Assembly (NCBI GenBank): GCA_023473545.1
Contig: JAMCXO010000013.1
Coordinates: 1 to 44,209 of the forward strand
Reading direction: 5' to 3'
Length of the DNA stretch: 44,209 nt
Source of the DNA: JAMCTM01 sp023473545
Lineage (GTDB): Bacteria; Patescibacteriota; Microgenomatia; Levybacterales; UBA12049
A program made the position numbers and the translations under genes. Shown here one piece after another: positions 33,252-40,529 of this stretch. Position 1 is the first letter of the stretch. Every line of letters begins with the position of its first letter. The notes under the pieces are model-generated. The model was given only the letters and a program-made list of their open reading frames with translations, had not been told where the DNA came from and did no database searches.

Positions 33252-33280
33252 TTGACAAAGGTTAATTTTTGGTGTTTAAT
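33252..33280 (+). promoter_or_regulatory. Promoter of the DUF433 gene
   Basis: TTGACA (33252-33257), 17 bases, TTTAAT (33275-33280). The start would be near 33287, six bases before the chosen ATG at 33293. Confidence 0.6.
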
Positions 33281-33292
33281 AAAAATGGATTT

Positions 33293-33496
33293 ATGCCAAG
33301 AATAATTGAAACAAATCCAAAAATTTTAGGAGGGCAGCCTGTTATAACAGGAACAAGGATCCCCGTGGCGCGAATTGTTGCTTTAGTTGTTCAAGGGTAT
33401 AAGTTAGAAGATTTTAAGAAAGAATATCCCTATTTAAATATAACCAAAAATGACCTTTTAACCATATTTAAGTATTATCAAAGGCAACTTGCGTAA
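33293..33496 (+). CDS. DUF433 family protein (antitoxin-type)
   Basis: A 67-residue DUF433 protein: PRIIETNPKILGGQPVITGTRIPV followed by a helical C-terminus with EYPYLN and LLTIFKYY, the usual pattern of this family. DUF433 proteins contain a helix-turn-helix and are generally the antitoxin partners of DUF5615 PIN-like toxins. Here the next frame, starting in the last codons of this gene, is such a partner cut short. The start at ATG 33293 fits the family N-terminus and the predicted promoter; in-frame TTG/GTG codons eight and seven codons earlier lie between the -35 and -10 boxes. Confidence 0.85.
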   Translation: MPRIIETNPKILGGQPVITGTRIPVARIVALVVQGYKLEDFKKEYPYLNITKNDLLTIFKYYQRQLA

Positions 33497-33626
33497 GAAT
33501 AAATCTCCCAGGAAATTACGGCGCAAATTTAGACTTTTGCTAGATTCAGCTTTTGCAAAGCCGGAATATTTTCCGAAACTTAGCAAGAAAGCAAACTTAA
33601 TTCACGCTGTTCATGATTTAGGTTAA
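33489..33626 (+). pseudogene. Truncated PIN-like (DUF5615-type) toxin
   Basis: A 45-codon frame overlaps the DUF433 stop (possible TTG start at 33489) and reads FRLLLDSAFAKPEYFPKL then ANLIHAVHDLG before a TAA at 33624. This is the first third of a Mut7-C/DUF5615 PIN-like nuclease: the first catalytic Asp is present, while the later acidic residues are lost. The break comes 11 bases before pilD, at the join with the pilus genes, so the toxin was probably cut by a deletion or insertion event. The antitoxin alone remains complete. Confidence 0.6.
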
Positions 33627-33637
33627 GTAGCTTTAAA

Positions 33638-34468
33638 ATGATTATCTTTTTTGTCTTTATTCTGGGTTTTTGCGTCGGTTCTTTTTTGAATGTCGTGATT
33701 GATCGTCTGCCAAAAAACGAGTCAATTATCAAGGGCAGATCGTATTGCGACTCGTGCGGGAAGAAACTTTTGTGGTACGACATGGCTCCGATCCTGTCTT
33801 TTTTCTTTTTAAGAGGAAAATGCCGTTTCTGTCATAAAAAAATCTCAATTCAGTATCCCCTAGTTGAGTTTTTGACCGGGATTCTGTTTGTTTTGACAAC
33901 CTTTTTCGTAGTCAATAATTTTCAATTCTCAATTTTCAATTCTCAATCAATTTTAAATTCTTTAATCCTTAATTCTTTATCATTAATCATTCTCTTATAT
34001 TATCTTTTTATAGTTTCTTCTTTGGTTGTTATATTTTTTACGGATCTTAAATATGGAGTTATCCCCGACAAAGTTGTTTTTCCCGGAATCCTGATTTCGC
34101 TGGTTTACCTATTCTTGATTCATAATTCATTATTGCCGATTCGTTTTATCGCCTCCGCCGGGGCCTTTTTGTTTCTTTTATTCCTGCATTTGATAACCCG
34201 GGGCAGGGGCATGGGCATGGGCGATGTTAAGTTTTCCTTTTTGATGGGGCTTTTTTTGGGCTTCCCTAAAATTGTTTCGGCTTTTTACATAGCCTTCTTG
34301 ACAGGAGCCGTTTTTTCTCTCATACTGGTTCTATGGAGGAAAAAGAAGTTTCGGGGCACGACGATTCCTTTTGGTCCTTTTCTGGTTTTTGGAACCCTAA
34401 CAGCCTTTTTCCTGGGAGAAAAATTCATCATAACAGGCGTTTTAAATCAGCTTACGGCTCTTTTCTGA
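33638..34468 (+). CDS. pilD: Prepilin peptidase / N-methyltransferase
   Basis: A 276-residue membrane aspartyl protease that cuts prepilins after Gly(-1) and methylates the new N-terminus. The zinc-binding cytoplasmic domain has Cys37/Cys40 and Cys62/Cys65. Catalytic aspartates are Asp136 (FTDLKYG) and Asp196 (GMGDVKF). About seven hydrophobic helices are visible. Between the N-domain and the protease domain (residues 93-117) lies a stretch rich in Asn, Ser, Phe and Ile, encoded by a 14-base tandem duplication and related AT-rich words, which looks inserted. The start at 33638 has no Shine-Dalgarno sequence. The pilin gene that follows overlaps its stop. Confidence 0.93.
   Translation: MIIFFVFILGFCVGSFLNVVIDRLPKNESIIKGRSYCDSCGKKLLWYDMAPILSFFFLRGKCRFCHKKISIQYPLVEFLTGILFVLTTFFVVNNFQFSIFNSQSILNSLILNSLSLIILLYYLFIVSSLVVIFFTDLKYGVIPDKVVFPGILISLVYLFLIHNSLLPIRFIASAGAFLFLLFLHLITRGRGMGMGDVKFSFLMGLFLGFPKIVSAFYIAFLTGAVFSLILVLWRKKKFRGTTIPFGPFLVFGTLTAFFLGEKFIITGVLNQLTALF
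33919..33946 (+). repeat. 14-base tandem repeat inside pilD
   Basis: TTTTCAATTCTCAA occurs twice in direct tandem (33919-33932, 33933-33946) and is followed by more of the same AT-rich words. Because 14 is not a multiple of three, the two copies encode different residues. Confidence 0.8.
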
Positions 34469-34992
34469 TTCCAAAAAAGGCATCAGGCGCGGGCGGATTT
34501 ACCCTGATCGAGCTTTTGGTGGTGGTTGCTATTTTGTCTCTTTTAACGGTTACTCTTTTGGTTACCCTTAATCCCCTTGTCCAGCTGCAAAAAGCAAAAG
34601 ACGGCGCAAGGAAATCGGATCTTGCCCAGATTCAAAGGGCCTTAGAAACCTATTATCAGGATCATGGCCGCTATCCCTCAAGCAACACAAGCTATCAGAT
34701 AATGGGCGATTCGGGTCCTGTTGGTTGGGGCAGTTCCTGGCAGCCCTACATTAATGTTCTGCCCCAAGATCCGGGCGGGAAAACCTATGTCTATTATAGT
34801 CCTTCTCTTGACAATGGACAAACCTATTATTTATATGCTAGTCTGGATAGAGGGGCTCAGGATCCGCAGGTTTGTCAAAATTTAAATTTGAGCACTGGAG
34901 AATGTCCGAGTATCGCGTCAAATGGTATTAAGCAGGATGCCTGCGGAGGGCCATGCGATTATGGGGTGTCGAGCCCGAACGTAAGCCCGTAG
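34468..34992 (+). CDS. Type IV pilin-like protein (non-AUG start)
   Basis: A prepilin whose signal reads PKKASGAGG followed by FTLIELLVVVAILSLLTVTLL, with Glu5 present. The mature domain has YYQDHGRYPSS, typical of PilE/GspG-like pilins, plus YVYYSPSLDNGQTYYLYASLD and two Cys pairs. In this frame the only ATG is at 34333, far inside pilD, which would give a 54-residue leader. The pilD stop overlaps an ATT (34468) that would give a normal ten-residue leader (I-P-K-K); a CTG lies one codon earlier. I chose the ATT because TGATT differs by one base from the common TGATG overlap; this start is uncertain. Confidence 0.75.
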   Translation: MPKKASGAGGFTLIELLVVVAILSLLTVTLLVTLNPLVQLQKAKDGARKSDLAQIQRALETYYQDHGRYPSSNTSYQIMGDSGPVGWGSSWQPYINVLPQDPGGKTYVYYSPSLDNGQTYYLYASLDRGAQDPQVCQNLNLSTGECPSIASNGIKQDACGGPCDYGVSSPNVSP

Positions 34993-35000
34993 GGGGAATT

Positions 35001-35504
35001 ATGAGCCAGGAATTAAAAATTAAGAAGAATGGGTTTACTCTAATAGAGCTTTTGATCGTGGTTGCCATCATCAGTATTCTGGCAGCGCTTTTGATGGCAA
35101 ACTTTATCGCGGTTAGGCAAAGGGCGCGGGACGCGCAGAGAAAAGCGGACCTTCGGCAAATGCAATCCGCCGCGGAAATGTATAGGTCTGACTATGGATC
35201 TTACCCGACAGCCATTCCCAACTGTTCCCCCTCCAACTGTTCCCAACAGGGTTGTTCTCCCCCTTCCTTAATGGATGCGAGCTGTACAAAACAGACATAT
35301 ATGGCCAGGGTTCCCCAGGATCCTGCGGGCTCGGGTTATTGGAATGGCGGCTATTACTGGTACACCTCAAACGGTTCGACTTACACGCTTGGCGCCTGTC
35401 TTGAAAACACAAATGATGGTGACCCGCATGACACTACGACAAATCCCGATCTCAACGAGGGAAATTGCCCAACCAAGTTCTATTTTGTTTTGACGAATCC
35501 ATGA
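35001..35504 (+). CDS. Type IV pilin-like protein
   Basis: A 167-residue prepilin. The ten-residue leader ends in KKNG, then FTLIELLIVVAIISILAALLM with Glu5. The mature domain shows RQRARDAQRKADLRQMQSA and SDYGSYPT, as in GspG/PilE-type pseudopilins, followed by a Cys-rich Pro/Ser loop and PQDPAGSGYW. The start at 35001 is supported by AGGGGGA six bases earlier. It overlaps nothing and lies eight bases after the previous pilin gene. Confidence 0.87.
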   Translation: MSQELKIKKNGFTLIELLIVVAIISILAALLMANFIAVRQRARDAQRKADLRQMQSAAEMYRSDYGSYPTAIPNCSPSNCSQQGCSPPSLMDASCTKQTYMARVPQDPAGSGYWNGGYYWYTSNGSTYTLGACLENTNDGDPHDTTTNPDLNEGNCPTKFYFVLTNP

Positions 35505-35508
35505 TTTT

Positions 35509-36126
35509 ATGTCCTGCTGTTTTTTAGACACCCGACTTTTTAAAAAAAAAGGGTTCCCTGTCCCTCTCCAAGGTTTTACCCTGATCGAGCTTTTGGTTGT
35601 TTTTTCGGTAATGGCGATTTTATCAATTATCGGCATTGCCGCGTTTGTTTCCTATAGCCATGAGCAGGCGATTAATTCCGCGGTATTAGACGTTAAAAAT
35701 ATGCTTCAGACCGCCAGAGCCGATGCCCAGTCGCAGATAACAGTGGATAGCAACAATAATCCTCTCTGTGTGAATTCTTCTCTGGCCGGTTACAAGGTTG
35801 TTATCTGTGATTTGAGTCAATCCGGCTGTCCAAGCGGCAAAACGAGCGGCTATGAATTATATCCTGTCTGCTCCTCGGGCACTCCCGTGACCGTGCCGGT
35901 TAAGAGCAATGAACTGCCCCCAAACATATCATTTGACTCGACCATTAATTCCAATAATCCGACGGTCTCATTTATGTTTAACGTGCTTAACGGTTCTGTT
36001 AGCTTTTTTGATAAAAATGGCCTGCCTGAGGCCGTCCCATCGGAAGAAATCGGTATTAAAAGCGTTTATGACAGCAAGACAAGAATTATAACTATTGCTC
36101 CGGATGGTTCGATAAATGTTCAATAA
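35509..36126 (+). CDS. GspH/FimT-like pseudopilin
   Basis: A 205-residue prepilin with a 22-residue leader ending QG before FTLIELLVVFSVMAILSIIG. The sequence after the helix (AFVSYSHEQAINSAVLDVKNMLQTARADAQSQ in part) and the strand-rich C-terminus (RIITIAPDGSINVQ) are typical of GspH/FimT minor pilins that prime assembly. Two Cys pairs are present. It starts four bases after the previous gene and ends three bases before the next. Confidence 0.83.
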   Translation: MSCCFLDTRLFKKKGFPVPLQGFTLIELLVVFSVMAILSIIGIAAFVSYSHEQAINSAVLDVKNMLQTARADAQSQITVDSNNNPLCVNSSLAGYKVVICDLSQSGCPSGKTSGYELYPVCSSGTPVTVPVKSNELPPNISFDSTINSNNPTVSFMFNVLNGSVSFFDKNGLPEAVPSEEIGIKSVYDSKTRIITIAPDGSINVQ

Positions 36127-36129
36127 GGT

Positions 36130-36669
36130 ATGGGAGAAAAAGGACAAACAATTATCGAGGCCTTGGTTGCTTTAGGCGCGTCGGTCGCCATTATTGCCGT
36201 TGTGGTAATTGCGGTAACATCGTCTTTAAATAATACCCTATACAATAAAAACCAGAATCTGGCAACCCAATACGCCCAGCAGGGAATGGAGATTGTGCGC
36301 CAGATTAGAGATAATAATTGGGCGGCCTTAAAGGACCTTGGCGGGAATCCCGCTAAATATTGTTTGGACGCCGGTCAAAAAACCCTGCAGCATCCCTCCG
36401 ACGATAAGGATTTAAGCTCTTCCGGCTGTGCGAAGCAAAGCCAAGGACTGAATCCTACTCCTTCTAATCTTCCTCCTTTTGCCAGGGAAGTTGATATTAA
36501 TTCTTCCTCCGCTGATTGTCAAACTACGGGTTTAAGGGTTACGGTGATCGTTTCCTGGACCGACGGCAAGTGCCCGACCAGTCCTTATTCTGATGTTTAC
36601 TGTCATAAAGTAGCCCTGAGTTCTTGTTTTTCCGATGTGGTGAATACCAATACCCTGCCGACACCATGA
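36130..36669 (+). CDS. PilV-like minor prepilin
   Basis: A 179-residue prepilin with a very short leader (MGEKG) and a mature start QTIIEALVALGASVAI, in which Glu5 is kept. A pattern of this kind (GQT followed by E-A-L) marks PilV/GspI-type minor pilins. After the helix come NQNLATQYAQQGMEIVRQIRDNNW and a Cys-containing globular domain ending in a strand (VTVIVSWTDG). Its stop overlaps the next start by four bases. Confidence 0.8.
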   Translation: MGEKGQTIIEALVALGASVAIIAVVVIAVTSSLNNTLYNKNQNLATQYAQQGMEIVRQIRDNNWAALKDLGGNPAKYCLDAGQKTLQHPSDDKDLSSSGCAKQSQGLNPTPSNLPPFAREVDINSSSADCQTTGLRVTVIVSWTDGKCPTSPYSDVYCHKVALSSCFSDVVNTNTLPTP

Positions 36670-37298
36670 AGTTAAAAATTACAAATTTCAAATTACAAAT
36701 TTCAAATTCTTTAGGCTACACCCTGATAGAGCTGTTGGCGGTGATGGCGGTTTTGGTGGTGGTGGGAGCGGTGGTGGGACAGATATTGTTTTCGGTCCTA
36801 AGAGGAAATAATAAGACGAATACGCTTTCAAGCGTTAATCAAAATGGCAGCTACGCGATTTCGCAAATGTCTAAGATGATCAGGAATACCCAATTTTTTA
36901 ACGGTGTCAGCATAGACGGCAGTACATATATTACGGATTGTGTTACTTCGTCAGTAGGAGCTTTAACACCTACCCCGACGCCTGAAACTTACAAATCTTT
37001 GAAAATAACGTCTTTTGATGGAGGCGAAACAATTTTTTCCTGTGATTTAGCCTCTAGCCCCCCGACCATTTCCTCAAACAGCGCTTCGCTTTTGGATACC
37101 AACGCGGTTGAGATTGATATGTCCTCTTCCAATCCCTGTTACTTTACCTGCTCGCAGGATAGTTTTTCCGGCTCAACCCGCATAGGAATACACTTTAGTC
37201 TTAAAGAGTTCTCTAATTCCGGGGTTACCCCGATTGAGGAAAAAAGCGCCTCCGCCGTCTTCGACACGTCTGTTATCTTGCGAAACCCTTCCAGATAA
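36666..37298 (+). CDS. PilW/GspJ-like minor prepilin
   Basis: A 210-residue prepilin: leader of about 17 residues, then YTLIELLAVMAVLVVVGAVVG with Glu5. The following segment, SVNQNGSYAISQMSKMIRNTQ, is characteristic of PilW/GspJ minor pilins. The ATG overlaps the previous stop (ATGA) and is preferred over an in-frame ATG 14 codons upstream. The leader peptide is encoded by a tandem 14-base AT-rich duplication (36676-36703). The gene ends 48 bases before the PilX-like gene. Confidence 0.8.
   Translation: MKLKITNFKLQISNSLGYTLIELLAVMAVLVVVGAVVGQILFSVLRGNNKTNTLSSVNQNGSYAISQMSKMIRNTQFFNGVSIDGSTYITDCVTSSVGALTPTPTPETYKSLKITSFDGGETIFSCDLASSPPTISSNSASLLDTNAVEIDMSSSNPCYFTCSQDSFSGSTRIGIHFSLKEFSNSGVTPIEEKSASAVFDTSVILRNPSR
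36676..36703 (+). repeat. 14-base tandem repeat in a prepilin leader
   Basis: AAATTACAAATTTC is present twice in direct tandem (36676-36689 and 36690-36703), coding most of the signal peptide of the PilW-like protein. Length and composition are like those of the repeat in pilD. Confidence 0.8.
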
Positions 37299-37311
37299 TT
37301 TTATTGGGGTG

Positions 37312-37340
37312 TTGACAGTTAGGGGTGGGCTTGATAATCT
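37312..37340 (+). promoter_or_regulatory. Promoter of the pilX-pilM-pilN-pilO operon
   Basis: TTGACA (37312-37317), 17 bases, TAATCT (37335-37340), then six bases to the ATG. This gives the downstream half of the pilus locus its own, leaderless-type promoter. GATAAT two bases earlier is an alternative -10 with a 15-base spacer. Confidence 0.55.
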
Positions 37341-37346
37341 TTAAGT

Positions 37347-38210
37347 ATGGAGAAGGAAAAAGGACAAACGCTTCTAATCGTAGTGTTGGTTATGGTGATT
37401 GCCTTAACCGTTATTCTTTCTTTAGCCGCCCGCTCAGTCGTTAATCTCAGAAACTCCAACGAAGAGGCAAGTTCGCAGAAAGCGCTCTCCGCGGCAGAGG
37501 CCGGGGTGGAAGAGGCGCTTCAAAACGCCATTTGCGTCTCTTCATGTCCTACGGTTAGCGGTTCAATAAATAGTAATACCTTTAGCACTAATATAGAGAG
37601 CCTTCCTTATCCGTCCAAAGAATTTTTATTCAACAACGGTGATGTGGTCGCGAAAGACGACGGAGCCGATCTTTGGCTGATTGATCATAACAAGGACGGC
37701 AGTCTTAATTATGCCAGCGGCTGGCAGAGCGTGGGCGGGAGTCCCTCCCTAACCTTTTATTGGGGCACGCCCTCATCCGATGCTTGTTCCTCCGCCGCTT
37801 TGGAGTTAATAGTTTTATCGGAAAATAACGCTTCCTCCGATAACGGCGCTTCTGTAAAATCCGATAGGTATATCTACGATCCTTGTTCTTCCTCTTCCCG
37901 AAGACCGGGCAATAAATTTTCATCTCCCCTTTCGGGGGGAACTGTTGCCGGCCAGTCATTTAGCTACTCCGCGACAATAAATATTCCCAATAACTCCGGA
38001 ATCCTGGTTAGGGCTCTTCCCTACTACGCCAATTCTCCGATAGGGGTTGCGGCCGGATGCTCCACTGGCCAGAATTGTTCCCTGCCCTCCCAGGGGAACG
38101 CGATTACCTCAACCGGAACCTCAGGCAAGACCACAAGAAAGATTACTATTTTTAGGGGTTACTCGGAACTGCCGACTGAATTTTTTCCGTTTATTCTGTT
38201 CTCGCCTTAA
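37347..38210 (+). CDS. PilX-like minor pilin
   Basis: A 287-residue protein with a five-residue leader (MEKEK, G) and a hydrophobic helix QTLLIVVLVMVIALTVILSL, followed by SSQKALSAAEAGVEEAL, the PilX N-terminal signature. Glu5 is replaced by Ile, as occurs in the tip-initiating GspK class. The large C-terminal part is rich in Ser and Asn with several Cys. It likely sits at the pilus tip complex with the PilV/W/H-like proteins encoded just upstream. It has its own promoter and is followed by pilM three bases later. Confidence 0.78.
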   Translation: MEKEKGQTLLIVVLVMVIALTVILSLAARSVVNLRNSNEEASSQKALSAAEAGVEEALQNAICVSSCPTVSGSINSNTFSTNIESLPYPSKEFLFNNGDVVAKDDGADLWLIDHNKDGSLNYASGWQSVGGSPSLTFYWGTPSSDACSSAALELIVLSENNASSDNGASVKSDRYIYDPCSSSSRRPGNKFSSPLSGGTVAGQSFSYSATINIPNNSGILVRALPYYANSPIGVAAGCSTGQNCSLPSQGNAITSTGTSGKTTRKITIFRGYSELPTEFFPFILFSP

Positions 38211-38213
38211 ACT

Positions 38214-39266
38214 ATGAAACAACTGCCTTTCGGTTTGGACATCGGAGTATCCACTATTAAAGCGGTTTGGCTTTCGCAGTCAGATAACGGATTTATGCTT
38301 AACGCCACCAACATGGTTCCGACTCCTGCCAAAGGCATGCTTTCCCAATCCCCTCTGGATCAGGAAGAGATGGCGCGCGCTATACGAGGCATGGTTTTAG
38401 AGGCCCAAATCAAAACAAAGTACGTAAACATCGCCCTGCCCGAAAATCAGGTTTACACAAGGGTTATAGAGATGCCTTTTCTCTCCGACAAGGAGTTGTC
38501 CTCGGCGATATATTGGGAAGCGGAGCAGTATATTCCTCTTCCTCCCTCAAGCGCGATATTCGACTATAAAATATTGTCCAGATCCGAGAATCCAGAGGAG
38601 CCTTCCAAGATGCGGGTTTTACTGGTCGGCGCGCCTACCAGTTTAGTTTCTTCGTACCAAAAGGTAGTGGCTATGGCGGGATTTAGTGTGGCAGCCGCGG
38701 AAACAGAGGTATTGGCAACGACAAGGTCCCTTATTTATCCTTTAAGTTCGGATCAGAACCAAAATCTTCCCGCAACCATTATTATAGGCATTGGAACCCT
38801 AATTACCTCTCTTATTATTGTTAAAAACGGGGTTTTGGTTTTTACCTACACGATTCCCTTGGGAGGAAACGCTATTAGCCGGGCCATAGCATCCGATTTT
38901 GGGTTTACCATGGAACAAGCAGAGCAGTATAAGAAAGCGTATGGAGTTTCAAAGAAGAATTTGGAAGGAAAAATAGGCAAGGCAAGCGAACCGATCCTGA
39001 CGTCAATTTTATCAGAGGTAAGAAAGGCCATAGCCTTCTATAAGGAAAGGTACAAAGAGGATTCGGTTATACAGCAGGTTATTTTATCCGGCGGCAGCGC
39101 CAGGCTCCCCGGTTTAGATGTCTTTTTCGCGGAAAACCTGGGAATTGAGACTGTTGTCGCCAACCCCTGGAAGGCGCTTGAGAGTCAGCAGGTTCCTAAG
39201 GAAATATTGGATAATTCTTCCGAGTATTCCATAGCGGTAGGTCTTGCGATGAGGGGGTATGACTAA
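38214..39266 (+). CDS. pilM: Type IV pilus assembly protein PilM
   Basis: A 350-residue actin-like ATPase of the PilM family, cytoplasmic, which binds the N-terminus of PilN. Phosphate-1 motif FGLDIGVSTIKAVWL is at residues 6-20; IALPENQVYTRVIEMPFLSDKEL and EAEQYIPLP are family signatures; phosphate-2/adenosine motifs occur in TIIIGIGTLIT and ILSGGSARLPGL. Length is normal. Its last codons overlap pilN by eight bases. Confidence 0.93.
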   Translation: MKQLPFGLDIGVSTIKAVWLSQSDNGFMLNATNMVPTPAKGMLSQSPLDQEEMARAIRGMVLEAQIKTKYVNIALPENQVYTRVIEMPFLSDKELSSAIYWEAEQYIPLPPSSAIFDYKILSRSENPEEPSKMRVLLVGAPTSLVSSYQKVVAMAGFSVAAAETEVLATTRSLIYPLSSDQNQNLPATIIIGIGTLITSLIIVKNGVLVFTYTIPLGGNAISRAIASDFGFTMEQAEQYKKAYGVSKKNLEGKIGKASEPILTSILSEVRKAIAFYKERYKEDSVIQQVILSGGSARLPGLDVFFAENLGIETVVANPWKALESQQVPKEILDNSSEYSIAVGLAMRGYD

Positions 39267-39795
39267 GGAAATTAATCTTCTTCCTTTGGGGAGCAGGCCG
39301 GGTCATAATAAAAAAAGGGGGCTTATCTTATTTAGATGGATCTCCTTTAGTTTTCTTATTTTGGTGGTTGTTTCATCGCTAATAAGTCTTATTCTAAATT
39401 ATTTCTCGCCGATCCCCGCGTTAAAAAACAGGGAGGTTTCTCTTTTGTCCGAATTCGCGCCTCTAAACAATAAAATCGCTAAATATTTATATCTTAAGGA
39501 TAGGATAACAAAGATAAAAACAATCTTCGCAACCAGAGGGTCTTTGTCTAAGGACGTTAATTTACTAGAAACCCAGTTGCCCTCCGGCTTATCTATCAAC
39601 TCTTTGTCTATAGATAAAAAGAAGGTAAATGTTACAGTAAGCGCTTTCTCTCTTGTACCAGTTAGTATTTTTCTGGATAAGATCGTTAAACTAACGGCGA
39701 GCGGAAAAGCTTTTTCCAGCGTGTCCCTTTTAAGCTTAGGTCTAAATCCATTGTCGGGCAATTATTCTTTAACACTTAGTCTTGATTTTTTATGA
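39259..39795 (+). CDS. pilN: Type IV pilus assembly protein PilN
   Basis: A 178-residue single-pass membrane protein. The N-terminal motif KEINLLP (residues 3-9) is the PilM-binding peptide. A transmembrane helix covers about 27-48, followed by a coiled region and a small ferredoxin-like extracytoplasmic domain. It overlaps pilM by eight bases and pilO by four, so the three are translated together. Confidence 0.88.
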   Translation: MTKEINLLPLGSRPGHNKKRGLILFRWISFSFLILVVVSSLISLILNYFSPIPALKNREVSLLSEFAPLNNKIAKYLYLKDRITKIKTIFATRGSLSKDVNLLETQLPSGLSINSLSIDKKKVNVTVSAFSLVPVSIFLDKIVKLTASGKAFSSVSLLSLGLNPLSGNYSLTLSLDFL

Positions 39796-40529
39796 AAAGA
39801 CAATTTACCTTCGACAGAAGCAGTTTTCTTATTTTATATAACCAGTATAGGGAGTATCTTGTTTCCAGCATTTTTTTGGTTCTTGGTCTGCTTTTGCTTT
39901 TATTTTTGACTATTCCTTCCATGCGCAGCTTAATGGCGGAAAAAAGGCAGGAAAAAGAGTATAAAACAAGGATAGAGACTATGCAGAATAACCTGCGGTT
40001 TATGGAGCTTCTTGATCCCCGGCTTCTGGATTCTCAGGTTAAACTTGTTTCTTCTGTTCTTCCCCCGGATAAGGATTTTGTTTTGATATTAAATGCCATT
40101 GCGGAAAGCAAAGGCAACACCGGGGTATCGCTTGGCGATTTTTCTTTTCAGGTTGGTTCCCTGGCAACCCGTTCCGCCAGTGTTCCCGGCCTTCCCGCGA
40201 TTCCGGTTAAACTTACGGGGCAGGGAAATATAAAAAATATTGAGAGTTTACTTGCCAATCTGGAGCAGACGGTACCGATTTCGGAGGTGAATACGATTCA
40301 AATAAGCGGACAGTCGGCAAGTTTTACTGTTAACTTTAATTATCGCCTAAAGAGTCAATTGCCTTTTAACCCCAACCTGCCAATACAGCCTTTATCAAAG
40401 GGAGAGGAAGCGGTTCTTAATAAAATACGTTCATGGCACACCGGGACATCGAATAATTTGCCAAACCCTTCCTATAATAAGCGCCAACAATCTCTTCCGG
40501 CGAGTTCCAGCTCATCGGCGTTTTTCTAA
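39792..40529 (+). CDS. pilO: Type IV pilus assembly protein PilO
   Basis: A 245-residue membrane protein with a short cytoplasmic start, a transmembrane helix at about 20-42, a coiled-coil stretch (about 45-85) and a C-terminal domain of the PilO type. It pairs with PilN to align the assembly machine. The last 40 residues are Ser/Pro/Asn-rich and probably disordered. The 3' end overlaps trmD on the opposite strand by 18 bases. Confidence 0.85.
   Translation: MKRQFTFDRSSFLILYNQYREYLVSSIFLVLGLLLLLFLTIPSMRSLMAEKRQEKEYKTRIETMQNNLRFMELLDPRLLDSQVKLVSSVLPPDKDFVLILNAIAESKGNTGVSLGDFSFQVGSLATRSASVPGLPAIPVKLTGQGNIKNIESLLANLEQTVPISEVNTIQISGQSASFTVNFNYRLKSQLPFNPNLPIQPLSKGEEAVLNKIRSWHTGTSNNLPNPSYNKRQQSLPASSSSSAFF

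Noticed and set aside
30345..37346. Pilin array as a recombination cassette for antigenic variation
   Set aside because: The five pilin-like genes differ strongly beyond the first 25 residues and represent distinct minor-pilin types (GspG-, GspH-, PilV-, PilW-like), not duplicated cassettes.
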